A stretch of 64,000 nt of DNA, taken from contig NZ_JBKIII010000001.1 of assembly GCF_046557615.1 (NCBI RefSeq), positions 1 through 64,000 on the forward strand, read 5' to 3'. Positions 7,674 through 15,723 of the stretch are shown one piece after another. Origin of the DNA: Haloferax sp046557615. GTDB lineage: Archaea; Halobacteriota; Halobacteria; Halobacteriales; Haloferacaceae. The translations under genes and the position numbers were made by a program. The stretch's first letter is position 1, and each line of letters begins with the position of its first letter. Below the pieces are notes generated by a model. That model ran no database searches, had not been told where the DNA came from, and worked only from the letters and a program-made list of their open reading frames with translations.

Positions 7674-7725
7674 CCCGATTTGAGCAGCGAGCGAACGTAG
7701 TGAGCGAGTGAGTTCAAATCGGGGA
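7674..7725. repeat. Second hairpin carrying a copy of the tRNA T arm
   Basis: CCCGATTTGA (7674-7683) and TCAAATCGGG (7714-7723) are perfect inverse copies. The right arm lies in GTTCAAATCGGGGA (7712-7725), identical over 14 bases to tRNA-Tyr at 7595-7608. This may be a remnant of an integration site or a REP-like element. Confidence 0.45.
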
Positions 7726-7762
7726 CGAAAACGAGCTTGCCACCGAAAAAACTGAGAGAAAC

Positions 7763-8050
7763 TCAGACTGCTGAGAGCTGTTTCTGTTCGATCAGTTCGA
7801 GATACGACACCTCGGTTTTCATCTTCGGTTCGGTCAACTCTCCTTGTGATTTCAGGTAATTCGTCCACTCACGGGCACTCTGTTCGGAGTCGAACTCGAT
7901 GACGACGACAATCTCGTTCGGATTATCGGTCGCTTGGAAGAGTTGGTAGCCTTTGCCGCCGAAATCCGCTCGAAGCGAGTGATATTGCTCGAAGTCGGCT
8001 TTCCACGCGTCGTAGTCTTCGACGGTTGCGTTTACGTGTAGATACGCCAT
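7763..8050 (-). CDS. Small ABM-like (dimeric alpha/beta barrel) protein
   Basis: About 95 residues. Strands AYLHVNATVEDYDAWKADF and EIVVVIEFDSEQSAREW resemble the ferredoxin-like fold of antibiotic-biosynthesis-monooxygenase and related stress proteins, usually homodimers. I chose MAYLHVNA (ATG at 8050) because it begins directly with the first strand; an upstream in-frame ATG at 8077 would add nine unrelated residues. There is no signal peptide. Substrate and partners are unknown, and the gene lies downstream of the beta-helix cluster without an obvious link. Confidence 0.6.
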   Translation of the reverse strand: MAYLHVNATVEDYDAWKADFEQYHSLRADFGGKGYQLFQATDNPNEIVVVIEFDSEQSAREWTNYLKSQGELTEPKMKTEVSYLELIEQKQLSAV

Positions 8051-8122
8051 GTCTTCACCACTGTTAACATACGTCACGAGGTGGCCTAAGCGTAGATGGT
8101 TCGGAGGCTGTGCGGAGTGTGA

Positions 8123-9433
8123 CTACTCTACGCGGCAGGTATCGTCGTTTCCGTCGTTCCTATCGTCTTTGTCGTCGCCCTTGTTTCCGTCACTGTTGCT
8201 CTCGTCACCATCGCCACCCTTCGCACCGCCGTTCTTCTCGTCAGTCCTGTTCTTCTCGATGATGTTCCCAGTCGAGAATTCGTCGATGCGGATTGGGAGG
8301 CCAGCGTTGCCTTTGATGATGTTCTTGCGGATGACGTTGTTGTCGGAACCCCTATCTTCTTGATCGCCTGCGGCACGGAGTTCAATTCCATCACCACCAT
8401 TGTTCAGAACCTTGTTCTTCACAATCTCGTTCCGGTCAGAGTTTCTCAGTAGAATTCCGTCATCACCGTTCCCTCGGATAAGGTTCTTCGAAACAGTCAT
8501 CTCGTTCACATCGATAGCAAACCTGATTCCTTGCGTTCCATTCCGGAGCATGCTATTCTTCTCGATGGTGAACCCTGCTGCTTCGCTGATTTCGAGTCCC
8601 TCGTTCTCGTTCTCGACGAATTGATTTCGTCGAATGGTCACTTCGTTTCCGTCAACTGGGGAAAAGGGTCCACCGATACCAGCCCCAAACCCATTTCGAT
8701 AGAAGTGATTCCCCGTAACTAACGATTTCCCGCCAAGGTCACTAATGATGAACCCTTCATCGTTGTGCTCGATTCGATTGTTCTTGAACAGGAAGTCGTC
8801 TGTATTTTCGACCAAGAACGCGGCACGCCCGTTTTTGATAAACTGATTTCGAACGAAGGTATTTCGAAAGTTCCCTTCGGTGGTAAATATCCCCTGAGCG
8901 TTCTGTTTGAGCGTACAACCTTCGAGTGTCGAGTCTAACGTGTTATCCCACCAGATGCCGTTCTCACAATGCGTGACGGCGACGTTCTGAATTGTCGCTT
9001 CTCTGTTGCTCGCAAGGTAAATCCCGTATTGTGTACATCCAGTGATACAGATATTCTTGATGGTGACATTATTGTTTCCGAAGGCAAACGACCCTCCACG
9101 AATTCCGACTGCTGACTTTCCAGCACCGTCAAGTGTGAATCCTTGTCCGTCGATGGTGACGTCGTCCACCCCCACTCCGAGTTCGATTTCGTCGAGGACT
9201 AGCAGATTAAACTCGCCTGTCGAGACGATATCCTGTGTCAGGACGTAATACCCCGGTTCGGTAATCCGAGACGGTCCATCGATTGGAATCGCGTCTTCTT
9301 TCTTCTTCGTTGCCGTCGCCGACCCAGCCGCACCTGTCAGCCCAAGTCCAGCAACAGTCGTCGCAGCAGCTCCTTTTCGAAGTATTTCTCTGCGTGACAG
9401 CCTCCGACTCTCTGACGAGTGGTCTTCACTCAT
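8123..9433 (-). CDS. Tat-exported right-handed beta-helix protein, paralogue 1
   Basis: A 436-residue NosD-like beta-helix protein. The N-terminus has a Tat signal (LSRREILRK, then a hydrophobic AAATTVAGLGLTGAAG segment). A conserved PIDGPSRITEPGYYVLTQDI leads into about 11 coils with repeated N-N/G-x-I/V-x-x-N ladders (IEKNSMLRNG, SKNLIRGNGDDGI, NVIRKNIIKGN). The tail is a Gly/Asp/Asn/Lys linker ending in DDTCRVE. Such helices often bind or cleave polysaccharides, but no catalytic residues are identifiable. I chose MSEDHS because the paralogues start with equivalent residues; ATG 9454 is an alternative. It differs from the other three by an AAGDQEDRG insertion before NNVIRKN. Confidence 0.85.
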   Translation of the reverse strand: MSEDHSSESRRLSRREILRKGAAATTVAGLGLTGAAGSATATKKKEDAIPIDGPSRITEPGYYVLTQDIVSTGEFNLLVLDEIELGVGVDDVTIDGQGFTLDGAGKSAVGIRGGSFAFGNNNVTIKNICITGCTQYGIYLASNREATIQNVAVTHCENGIWWDNTLDSTLEGCTLKQNAQGIFTTEGNFRNTFVRNQFIKNGRAAFLVENTDDFLFKNNRIEHNDEGFIISDLGGKSLVTGNHFYRNGFGAGIGGPFSPVDGNEVTIRRNQFVENENEGLEISEAAGFTIEKNSMLRNGTQGIRFAIDVNEMTVSKNLIRGNGDDGILLRNSDRNEIVKNKVLNNGGDGIELRAAGDQEDRGSDNNVIRKNIIKGNAGLPIRIDEFSTGNIIEKNRTDEKNGGAKGGDGDESNSDGNKGDDKDDRNDGNDDTCRVE

Positions 9434-9454
9434 TCGTGAATCATGAGTAACCAC

Positions 9455-9581
9455 TGATGTTGTTATGATTGGATTTTTGATAAAAGTGGATAGGTGAATG
9501 AAGTTATCATGCTACCATCTGAGTAAATGGTAGTTTCTCGGTAGCTGACTCACTCGTGAGAACGAATCGAAGTCAGTGCGA
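9455..9581 (-). promoter_or_regulatory. Repeated spacer with promoter before paralogue 1
   Basis: This spacer is closely similar to the one at 10791-10929. Both contain TTGGATTTTTGA(T/C)A on the plus strand (9469-9485 here), which reads TATCAAAAATCCAA towards the gene, about 40 bases before the ATG. Each paralogue in the tandem array therefore seems to carry its own copied promoter. Confidence 0.5.
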
Positions 9582-10790
9582 CTACTCTATGCGGCAGATG
9601 TCGCCGTTCCCATCCTCTTTGTCGTCACTATCGCCACCGTTTCCACCGCCGTTCTTTTCGTCGGTCTTGTTCTTCTCGATGATGTTCCCTGTCGATTCGT
9701 CGTCGATACGAATTGGGAGACCACCGTTGCCTTTGATGACGTTCTTGCGAATCACGTTGTCGTCGGAATCTCGGAGCCCGATACCGTCGCCGCCATTGTT
9801 CAGGACTTTGTTTTTGACAACCTCGCTGTTAGTGACTCCCCAGAAGAATATCCCGTCGGCTGCGTTGCCACGAACCAGATTTTTCGAGACGGTGCTATTG
9901 ACAACGCTGATGAGGTTGATTCCAACTCCACTATTCCGGAGGACGTGGTTCTTTTCGATGGAGAAGTCTCTCGCCCCTCTGAGGTCGATTCCATCGCCTT
10001 CGTTCTCGACGAACTGGTTTCCTTTGATAACCCCCTCTGTGGCACTTTCGATGATGGCCCCGAAACCATTGCGGTAAAATTCGTTGCCGACGATTGATGT
10101 CCCTGACACGAAGTCGCTTACGATGACGCCACCATCGTTGTGCTCGACTCGGTTCTCTTTGAACAAGAAACCCGGGTTGATATTATCGAAGTATGCAGCC
10201 GTGTCGTTCGAAACAAAATGGTTTCGTAAAAAGACATCATCAGTGCCTCCTTCGGTGGTGAACACTCCTGTGGAATTGTTCTTGAATGTACAATCTTTGA
10301 CCACTGTCTCGCTAACAGATATCCAACGGAGTCCGGCTTCACAATCAGTGAAGGTGACGTTCTTAACTGCACTTCCTGTGTTGCTCCCGAGACGAATCCC
10401 TGACTGCGTGAATCCAGTGACACAGAGATTCTTGACGGTGATATTTTCGTTGCCTCTGAACGCTTCACCGGCGAAAATCCCTACATCTGCCTTTCCAGTC
10501 CCATCGAGCGTGTATCCTCGGCCGTCGATGGTGACATCTCCAACTTCTTCTTCAACAGAAATAGCCCCCGGCTCGTCTCCGAGGATAATATCCTGCGTCA
10601 AGACGTAATACCCCGGCTCAGTAATCAGAGTCGGCCCATCGATTGGAACCGCGTCTTCCTTCTCCGTCGCCGCCGCCGACCCAGCCGAACCAGACAGCCC
10701 AAGCCCAGCGACAGTCGTCGCAACCGCGCTTTTTCGAAGTATCTCTCTGCGTGACAATCTCCGACTCTCTGGCGAGTGTTCTTCACTCAT
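9582..10790 (-). CDS. Tat-exported right-handed beta-helix protein, paralogue 2
   Basis: A 402-residue paralogue of the preceding gene. It starts MSEEHS with the Tat motif LSRREILRK, keeps PIDGPTLITEPGYYVLTQDI, and shows the same coil repeats (IRLGSNTGSAVKNV, VSKNLVRGNAADGI, NVIRKNVIKGN). It ends in a GGGNGGDSDDK linker and GDICRIE. It is probably folded in the cytoplasm, exported by Tat and acts outside the cell. Its 3' coding DNA is nearly identical to that of paralogues 3 and 4 over tens of bases, which suggests recent duplication or gene conversion. No enzyme active site can be assigned. Confidence 0.85.
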   Translation of the reverse strand: MSEEHSPESRRLSRREILRKSAVATTVAGLGLSGSAGSAAATEKEDAVPIDGPTLITEPGYYVLTQDIILGDEPGAISVEEEVGDVTIDGRGYTLDGTGKADVGIFAGEAFRGNENITVKNLCVTGFTQSGIRLGSNTGSAVKNVTFTDCEAGLRWISVSETVVKDCTFKNNSTGVFTTEGGTDDVFLRNHFVSNDTAAYFDNINPGFLFKENRVEHNDGGVIVSDFVSGTSIVGNEFYRNGFGAIIESATEGVIKGNQFVENEGDGIDLRGARDFSIEKNHVLRNSGVGINLISVVNSTVSKNLVRGNAADGIFFWGVTNSEVVKNKVLNNGGDGIGLRDSDDNVIRKNVIKGNGGLPIRIDDESTGNIIEKNKTDEKNGGGNGGDSDDKEDGNGDICRIE

Positions 10791-10929
10791 TCACGAAGCA
10801 TGAGTCGCCAGTGGTGTTGTTATGATTGGATTTTTGACAAAATTGGTTCGGTGAAGGAAGTTACCGAGCGACCATCAGAGTAAATGGCATTTTCTCGGTA
10901 ACTGGCTCACTCGGGAAAGCAAAGCAGAG
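10791..10929 (-). promoter_or_regulatory. Repeated spacer with promoter before paralogue 2
   Basis: It matches the 9455-9581 spacer along most of its length, including TTGGATTTTTGACA at 10826-10839 and an ATCnGAGTAAATGG block. The copied upstream DNA shows that the duplication unit was gene plus promoter. Confidence 0.5.
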
Positions 10930-12270
10930 TCAATGCGAATCGACGCGGCAGATGCCGTCGTCGCCGTCATTGTCGCCACCGTTCTCCTTATAATTGCCAT
11001 TCCCACTATCGCCATTCTCGTCGGTCTTGTTCTTCTCGACGACGTTCCCTGTCGATTCGTCGTCGATACGAATTGGGAGGTCACCATTGCCTGTGATGAT
11101 GTTTTTACGAATGACGTTGTCGTCGGAGTCTCGAAGTTCGATTCCATCGCCACCGTTGTTACGGATAGTATTCTTCAGGATGAGGTTGTTATCCACGCCG
11201 ACGAACAAGATTCCGTCCTTGCTATTTCCGCTAATAACGTTCTTCGAAATTTCGTTGTCGAGCGACGTACCCACGAGGCTAATGCCCTCACCACCGTTGT
11301 CTGTGATAGTATTCTTCGAGATGACGCTGTCTTGGAATCCACCTCTGATTCCAGCGTCTCCATTTTTGTCGAAGATGTTCTTCTCGATGTGGTTGCCGAA
11401 CCCACCTCCGATATACAGCCCATACTGTAGATTTTCGATGAAGCGATTCCCCCGAATAACTGTCCCACTGACCTCGTCGAGGAAGATTCCGTACCCGAAC
11501 TCGTCGTTTCCGTTCTTATAGAACGTGTTATCGATGAATCGGTATCCGTCAACGATGACTGGTTCGACTCCATACGACGTGTTGTAGGCGAAGTAGTTCT
11601 CTTTGAACAGCGCATCAACACTTTCGGTGAGGAGTGCACCAGTTTGATTCCCGATGAATCGGTTTTTGTGAAACACCAACCCTCCGCCACCTTCGGTTGT
11701 GTAGAACCCTTGGTTGTTCTTCTTGAACAGGCAGTTTCTCACTGTCACGTCGTAGGTCTGGAGACACTCTGTTCCGTAGTCACAGATGTATATATTCACG
11801 TTCTGTATCGCCCCACCTCGAACTGATTCGAGGCGAAGACCGTTGAAGAACCCACGCACACAGAGGTTTTTGATGGTGACGTTCTCCAAGACCTCCTCCT
11901 CGTACGACCCGGCAGAGATACCGACACTCGTGCCAGTATCTGAAAAATCATCAAATGGTGTTCGGTCTCCATTGCCGGGCCCTTCGATACTGTACCCTTG
12001 CCCGTCGATGGTCACGTCGCTGAGCCCCTCGTCGATACTGATAACTGTTGCATCAGGATTTGTAATCGCCAAATCCTTCGTCAGGACGTAGTACCCCGAT
12101 TCGGTGATTCGAGTCGGCTCATCGATTGGTATCACGTCTTTTGGCTTGGCTGAGACCGTTCCAGCGACACCGGACAGTCCAAACCCAGCGATGATCGTTG
12201 CAACGGCACTTCTTCGAAGAACATCTCGACGAGACAGTCTCGTCTCTCGGGGTGAGTTTTCAGAACTCAT
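10930..12270 (-). CDS. Tat-exported right-handed beta-helix protein, paralogue 3
   Basis: A 446-residue paralogue with Tat motif LSRRDVLRR and PIDEPTRITESGYYVLTKDL. The coils are regular (NHIEKNIFDKNGDAGI, SVISKNTITDNGGEGI, NEISKNVISGNSKDGI, NLILKNTIRNNGGDGI, NVIRKNIITGN), giving a long Asn ladder in the helix core. The tail is Asn/Gly/Asp-rich and ends DDGICRVDSH. The TTGGATTTTTGATA promoter motif is at 12306-12319, though the rest of that spacer has diverged. Function is unknown; a surface carbohydrate-binding or carbohydrate-modifying role is the usual expectation for this fold. Confidence 0.85.
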   Translation of the reverse strand: MSSENSPRETRLSRRDVLRRSAVATIIAGFGLSGVAGTVSAKPKDVIPIDEPTRITESGYYVLTKDLAITNPDATVISIDEGLSDVTIDGQGYSIEGPGNGDRTPFDDFSDTGTSVGISAGSYEEEVLENVTIKNLCVRGFFNGLRLESVRGGAIQNVNIYICDYGTECLQTYDVTVRNCLFKKNNQGFYTTEGGGGLVFHKNRFIGNQTGALLTESVDALFKENYFAYNTSYGVEPVIVDGYRFIDNTFYKNGNDEFGYGIFLDEVSGTVIRGNRFIENLQYGLYIGGGFGNHIEKNIFDKNGDAGIRGGFQDSVISKNTITDNGGEGISLVGTSLDNEISKNVISGNSKDGILFVGVDNNLILKNTIRNNGGDGIELRDSDDNVIRKNIITGNGDLPIRIDDESTGNVVEKNKTDENGDSGNGNYKENGGDNDGDDGICRVDSH

Positions 12271-12430
12271 TCGAGAAATTTCAGCCTGAGTTCACATTGT
12301 TAGTCTTGGATTTTTGATACAATAGGTGAAGACGAAAGAAGTTAACAGTCAATTTTCTCACTTCACAACCAATCGCAAAACTGTGAGACTCCAACGGTTA
12401 GTCCGTCGTCAATCCCGAAAAGAAAGAGAG

Positions 12431-13777
12431 TCAGTGTGAATCGACGCGACAGATTTCTTCGTCCCCGTCGTTCTGGTCGTTGTCCTTACTATCGTGGTCT
12501 GCACCGCTTCCACTCGTTTTGTTCTTCTCGACGACGTTTCCTGTCGATTCGTCGTCGATGCGGATTGGGAGGCCAGCGTTGCCTTTGATGACGTTCTTGC
12601 GAATCACGTTGTCGTCGGAATCTCGGAGCTCGATTCCGTCGCCGTCGTTGTTTCGGATGGTGTTTTTTATGATTTCGAAGATGTTAGATTCAGTCAGTTG
12701 GACTCCACCGTCGCCGTTGTATTCGATGGTGTTCTTCTCGATGACAGTGTTGGTCCGCGGGTCCGAATCGATGTTGACCTGCCGAGAGACGATTCCCGGA
12801 CCGCTGTTGTGTGTAATCGTATTCTTCGAGATATTGTTCTCGCCGAAGGCAAAAATCGAGGACAAGATGATTCCCGGCCCGTTGGTTCGATGTATCTCGT
12901 TTTTCTCGATGGTCACGCCCGCAGTATCGAACAGTGTGATACCGTACTCTCCGTTTTTGACCAACCGGTTCCCGCGAATGACCGCGTCGATGATGAAGTC
13001 GGCCTCGATACCAGCCCCGTTCTTGTAGAACAGGTTGTCTACGACCATCGGACGGACGTTCGTGACGCCGAGACTCAGTCCGTATTTGTTGTGGTCGAAT
13101 TTGTTGTCTTTGAACAGGAAGTCGCTCCCCTCGTCGATGAAGCCGATACTACCATTTCGTGTGACTCGATTTCGGACGAAGACGTTGTTCCTGCCGCCCT
13201 CTGTCGTGTAGATGCCGCTGTTTCGGTTGTTCTTGATGAGGCTATCTCTGAGCGTCACGTTGCTGTTTTGCAGGTACGTAATCGCACCCAGACTGAACTC
13301 GCTCCCACACCGGGTGACGGTGACGTTCTCGATTAGGCCGCTTCTGACCTCCTCGATTTGGATTCCGGCCCACGTACAGCGAGTCACACAGACGTCTTTG
13401 ATGGTGAGGTTCGTCAATGACGCGTCTGGATACGCGATCAACGAGATGCCATACTCCGCTTTTCTGTCACCGTCGAGCGTGTAGCCACACCCATCAATCG
13501 TCACGTCTCCAAGTCCGAACGGCTCGTTCTCGAACGGATCTATATCGATGATTGACCCCTCGTCAGTCGCAACGATATCCTTGGTCAAGACGTAGTAACC
13601 CGGTTCTGTAATCGTGGTTGGGCCGTCGATTGGAATCGCATCTTTCGGCTTCGTCGCCGACGCGTTTCCTGCGATACCTGCTACTCCGAGGCTAGCAACC
13701 GCCGTCGCAACGGCCCCTCTTCGAAGCAAGTCCCGCCGTGATAATCCACGAGTTCGCGGGGAGTGTTCAGTACTCAT
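12431..13777 (-). CDS. Tat-exported right-handed beta-helix protein, paralogue 4
   Basis: A 448-residue paralogue, first of the array in the direction of transcription. The Tat motif is LSRRDLLRR, followed by PIDGPTTITEPGYYVLTKDI and coils such as VTIEKNEIHRTNGPGI, NVIRKNVIKGNAGLPI and EIIKNTIRNNDGDGI. It ends in a Gly/Ser/Asp linker and EEICRVDSH. Its upstream region lacks the copied promoter of the other three, so it may be the ancestral unit or lie under a different promoter. The terminal Cys-Arg-Val/Ile-(Asp/Glu) is conserved in all four although the linker before it is not. Confidence 0.85.
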   Translation of the reverse strand: MSTEHSPRTRGLSRRDLLRRGAVATAVASLGVAGIAGNASATKPKDAIPIDGPTTITEPGYYVLTKDIVATDEGSIIDIDPFENEPFGLGDVTIDGCGYTLDGDRKAEYGISLIAYPDASLTNLTIKDVCVTRCTWAGIQIEEVRSGLIENVTVTRCGSEFSLGAITYLQNSNVTLRDSLIKNNRNSGIYTTEGGRNNVFVRNRVTRNGSIGFIDEGSDFLFKDNKFDHNKYGLSLGVTNVRPMVVDNLFYKNGAGIEADFIIDAVIRGNRLVKNGEYGITLFDTAGVTIEKNEIHRTNGPGIILSSIFAFGENNISKNTITHNSGPGIVSRQVNIDSDPRTNTVIEKNTIEYNGDGGVQLTESNIFEIIKNTIRNNDGDGIELRDSDDNVIRKNVIKGNAGLPIRIDDESTGNVVEKNKTSGSGADHDSKDNDQNDGDEEICRVDSH

Positions 13778-13903
13778 CCGGCTAGTATGGACCTGATTGG
13801 GCGTTGTTATATGCGGATTAGTGACGCGTTCCGCGCAGTGAAAAATGCTAATCCTCGAATATTCGAATTAATGCCGTACTGCACCACCACCGGGAGACTC
13901 GAT

Positions 13904-14281
13904 TTACGGTCTACGTCTGCCCCACACCACTTTCTCGACTAATTCGACGGTCATCGGACCATCCACACGAACCTGACACGAGAGTCGAGGATAGCCAAAG
14001 CGGTCGGCCAGTTGGTCGTGCCAGTGTTCCGGTTCGGGTTCTCCCTGTGAAAGCCGGACGCCACAGGTCGCACAGAGGCCTCGACCCCCACAGTTCGCCC
14101 GACTGGTCACTCTTGTGTAGGGGGACAATCCAGCATCGAGAAGGACATCTCGAAGTACTGCCCCGCGTTCGACGTGGAGTTCGACGACTGACTCACCATC
14201 TCGGACTGTGACGGCAACCGTCTCTGATTCGGTATCGTCTCTCTCCATTTCCATATCGGTGTTATCGGTGGAGAACCACAT
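13904..14281 (-). CDS. 2Fe-2S ferredoxin
   Basis: A plant-type ferredoxin fold electron carrier. The cluster ligands are Cys in RANCGGRGLCATCGV (C-x5-C-x2-C) and a fourth Cys in RLSCQV about 35 residues later. At 125 residues it is about the size expected for haloarchaeal ferredoxins, but it lacks the long acidic insertion of the main one. In-frame ATGs at 14254 and 14248 would remove a variable N-terminus; the longest start is kept. Electron partners are not indicated by the context. Confidence 0.85.
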   Translation of the reverse strand: MWFSTDNTDMEMERDDTESETVAVTVRDGESVVELHVERGAVLRDVLLDAGLSPYTRVTSRANCGGRGLCATCGVRLSQGEPEPEHWHDQLADRFGYPRLSCQVRVDGPMTVELVEKVVWGRRRP

Positions 14282-14422
14282 CCTTACCGGCTAATTCTCT
14301 CCATAACCGTCTCCAAACTCGCTAACCACTGACCAGCGTGCCACGTTCTGCCATGTAGTTTCCAGACCAAAACATATTGGTAATATAATATTTTATGCCG
14401 TCTCTACGCATGTTCGGTATCA

Positions 14423-14701
14423 ATGCTTTCGCAGTCGTCAACCCCAGTCCTGGTGAGCATCCGCCGCCCGATGAACGACCACGAGTCGATGACCGTCGAG
14501 GTGGACGAGACGAACGAAACCCGCCACCTTGTCGCGTACGAAAACGACCGTATCCGCGAGACACTCGCGGCACTTCCCGTGGGCACGCGCATCCCACTCG
14601 AAATGGTTCGTCTGGGTGCCCGGTCGAACGTGTGGAAAGTCGTCGCTCTTTACGGACGCCCTCCACAGCGTTCGAACCCCACCCTCTCGACAGCCGAATA
14701 G
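14423..14701 (+). CDS. Small conserved-looking haloarchaeal protein
   Basis: At most 92 residues, with no domain I can name. The core VDETNETRHLVAYENDRIRETLAALPVGTRIPLEMV looks like a compact alpha/beta protein, with basic residues near the end (RLGARSNVWKVVALYGRPPQ). An A+T-rich box (GGTAATATAATATTTTATG) ends about 25 bases before ATG 14423, which fits a leaderless start there. GTG 14453, ATG 14471 and ATG 14489 are in-frame alternatives. It points the same way as the thioesterase and the que genes. Confidence 0.65.
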   Translation: MLSQSSTPVLVSIRRPMNDHESMTVEVDETNETRHLVAYENDRIRETLAALPVGTRIPLEMVRLGARSNVWKVVALYGRPPQRSNPTLSTAE

Positions 14702-14780
14702 GCCACTTGATTCGTGTGCTGAGGTGGACGCCACCCCTCGAATCGTCGTTTCTATATGGGCCCCGCGTCTGCTATCGTCA

Positions 14781-15158
14781 ATGAGCATCGTCGCCGATGT
14801 CCCCGTTCGCTTCCGCGATTTTGACTCGTTTGGCCACGTGAACAACGCCGTCTATGCGACCTACTGTGAGCAAGCGCGCGTGAAGTTTTTCGAAGCGGTA
14901 CTCGACGTTCCACTCTCCGAACTCTCTATCGTCGTCGCCCATCTCGAACTCGATTATCGCGCCCCCATCGAAGGCGTCGGAAGCGTGCAGGTCGAAGTCG
15001 AGGCTGGCGAACCCGGTACGAAGAGCTTCCCACTCTCCTACGAACTCTCCTACGACGGCGAGGTCGTCGCAACCGGCGAGACGATTCAAGTGGCGATGGA
15101 CGGGTCGGGGTCACCGGTAGAGATTCCCGACTCGTGGCGCGCCGCACTTGACGAATAA
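14781..15158 (+). CDS. Hotdog-fold acyl-CoA thioesterase (4HBT family)
   Basis: About 125 residues. The family signature FRDFDSFGHVNNAVYATYCEQARVKF contains the catalytic Asp in the D-x-x-G-H-V-N-N context, as in YbgC/4HBT thioesterases that hydrolyse acyl-CoA. I start at ATG 14781 (MSIVADVPV) because the first strand begins there and upstream residues look non-coding. Without a linked acyl-CoA pathway the substrate is unknown. It ends about 90 bases before queD. Confidence 0.88.
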   Translation: MSIVADVPVRFRDFDSFGHVNNAVYATYCEQARVKFFEAVLDVPLSELSIVVAHLELDYRAPIEGVGSVQVEVEAGEPGTKSFPLSYELSYDGEVVATGETIQVAMDGSGSPVEIPDSWRAALDE

Positions 15159-15215
15159 TCAGATAGTCCACGATTCTGCTATTTTTGTAAATCGCATGAC
15201 TGAATCGAGACCGTG

Positions 15216-15246
15216 TGGTTAAGTAGTATCGGGGTAATCTTGGGAT
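15216..15246 (+). promoter_or_regulatory. queD promoter
   Basis: TTAAGTA at 15219-15225 lies about 25 bases before the queD ATG at 15247, so the transcript probably starts at or next to the start codon (leaderless). That leaves no room for a preQ1 riboswitch. Confidence 0.5.
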
Positions 15247-15723
15247 ATGCCTATGGGAACACCAGAGACCGTCCGTCGGGAACCGGACGAAGTCGAGACG
15301 CCGATGTCGCGTGCGGGCGAACGCGTCCTCCACATCGGTCGGGACCGCCCAATTCGAATCAGCGCCGGTCACCGACTCCTCCACCACGACGGGAAATGTA
15401 GTCGGCCACACGGCCACAACTACGAAATCTCGGTCAAAATCGTCGGCGAACTCACCGACGAGGGCTGGGTCGTCGATAAGGGCGTCGTCACCGACGTTAT
15501 CGACGAGTGGGACCACCGCTTTCTCGTCGAGTCGGGCGACCCTCTCGTCCAAGCATTCGAACAATCAGGTGACGCAGACGGCATGGTCGTCCTCGAAGCC
15601 CCGCCGACGGCCGAAGTGATGGCCGTCCTGCTCGAAGAGAAACTCATGGACCGTCTCCCCGAGACCGTCTCCGAGGTCTCGGTCGAAATTAGCGAAACGA
15701 GCGAACTCTGCGCAGGGTTCTGA
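15247..15723 (+). CDS. queD: 6-carboxytetrahydropterin synthase
   Basis: This enzyme converts dihydroneopterin triphosphate to 6-carboxy-tetrahydropterin, the second step towards preQ0 and archaeosine. The 158 residues contain the zinc ligands in AGHRLLHH and HGHNY, the catalytic Cys in GKCSRPHGHNY, and WDHRFL. Extra residues before about 25 exceed the bacterial enzyme; ATG 15304 is a later alternative start. The stop overlaps the queE start by one base (TGATG), so the two are translationally coupled. Confidence 0.93.
   Translation: MPMGTPETVRREPDEVETPMSRAGERVLHIGRDRPIRISAGHRLLHHDGKCSRPHGHNYEISVKIVGELTDEGWVVDKGVVTDVIDEWDHRFLVESGDPLVQAFEQSGDADGMVVLEAPPTAEVMAVLLEEKLMDRLPETVSEVSVEISETSELCAGF

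Noticed and set aside
12494..13336. 280-codon plus-strand frame in the fourth beta-helix gene
   Set aside because: It is antisense to the paralogue and present only because of the regular repeats.
15159..15246. preQ1 riboswitch upstream of queD
   Set aside because: The box A lies about 25 bases before the ATG, so the transcript is almost leaderless and has no room for an aptamer; preQ1 riboswitches are a bacterial feature.
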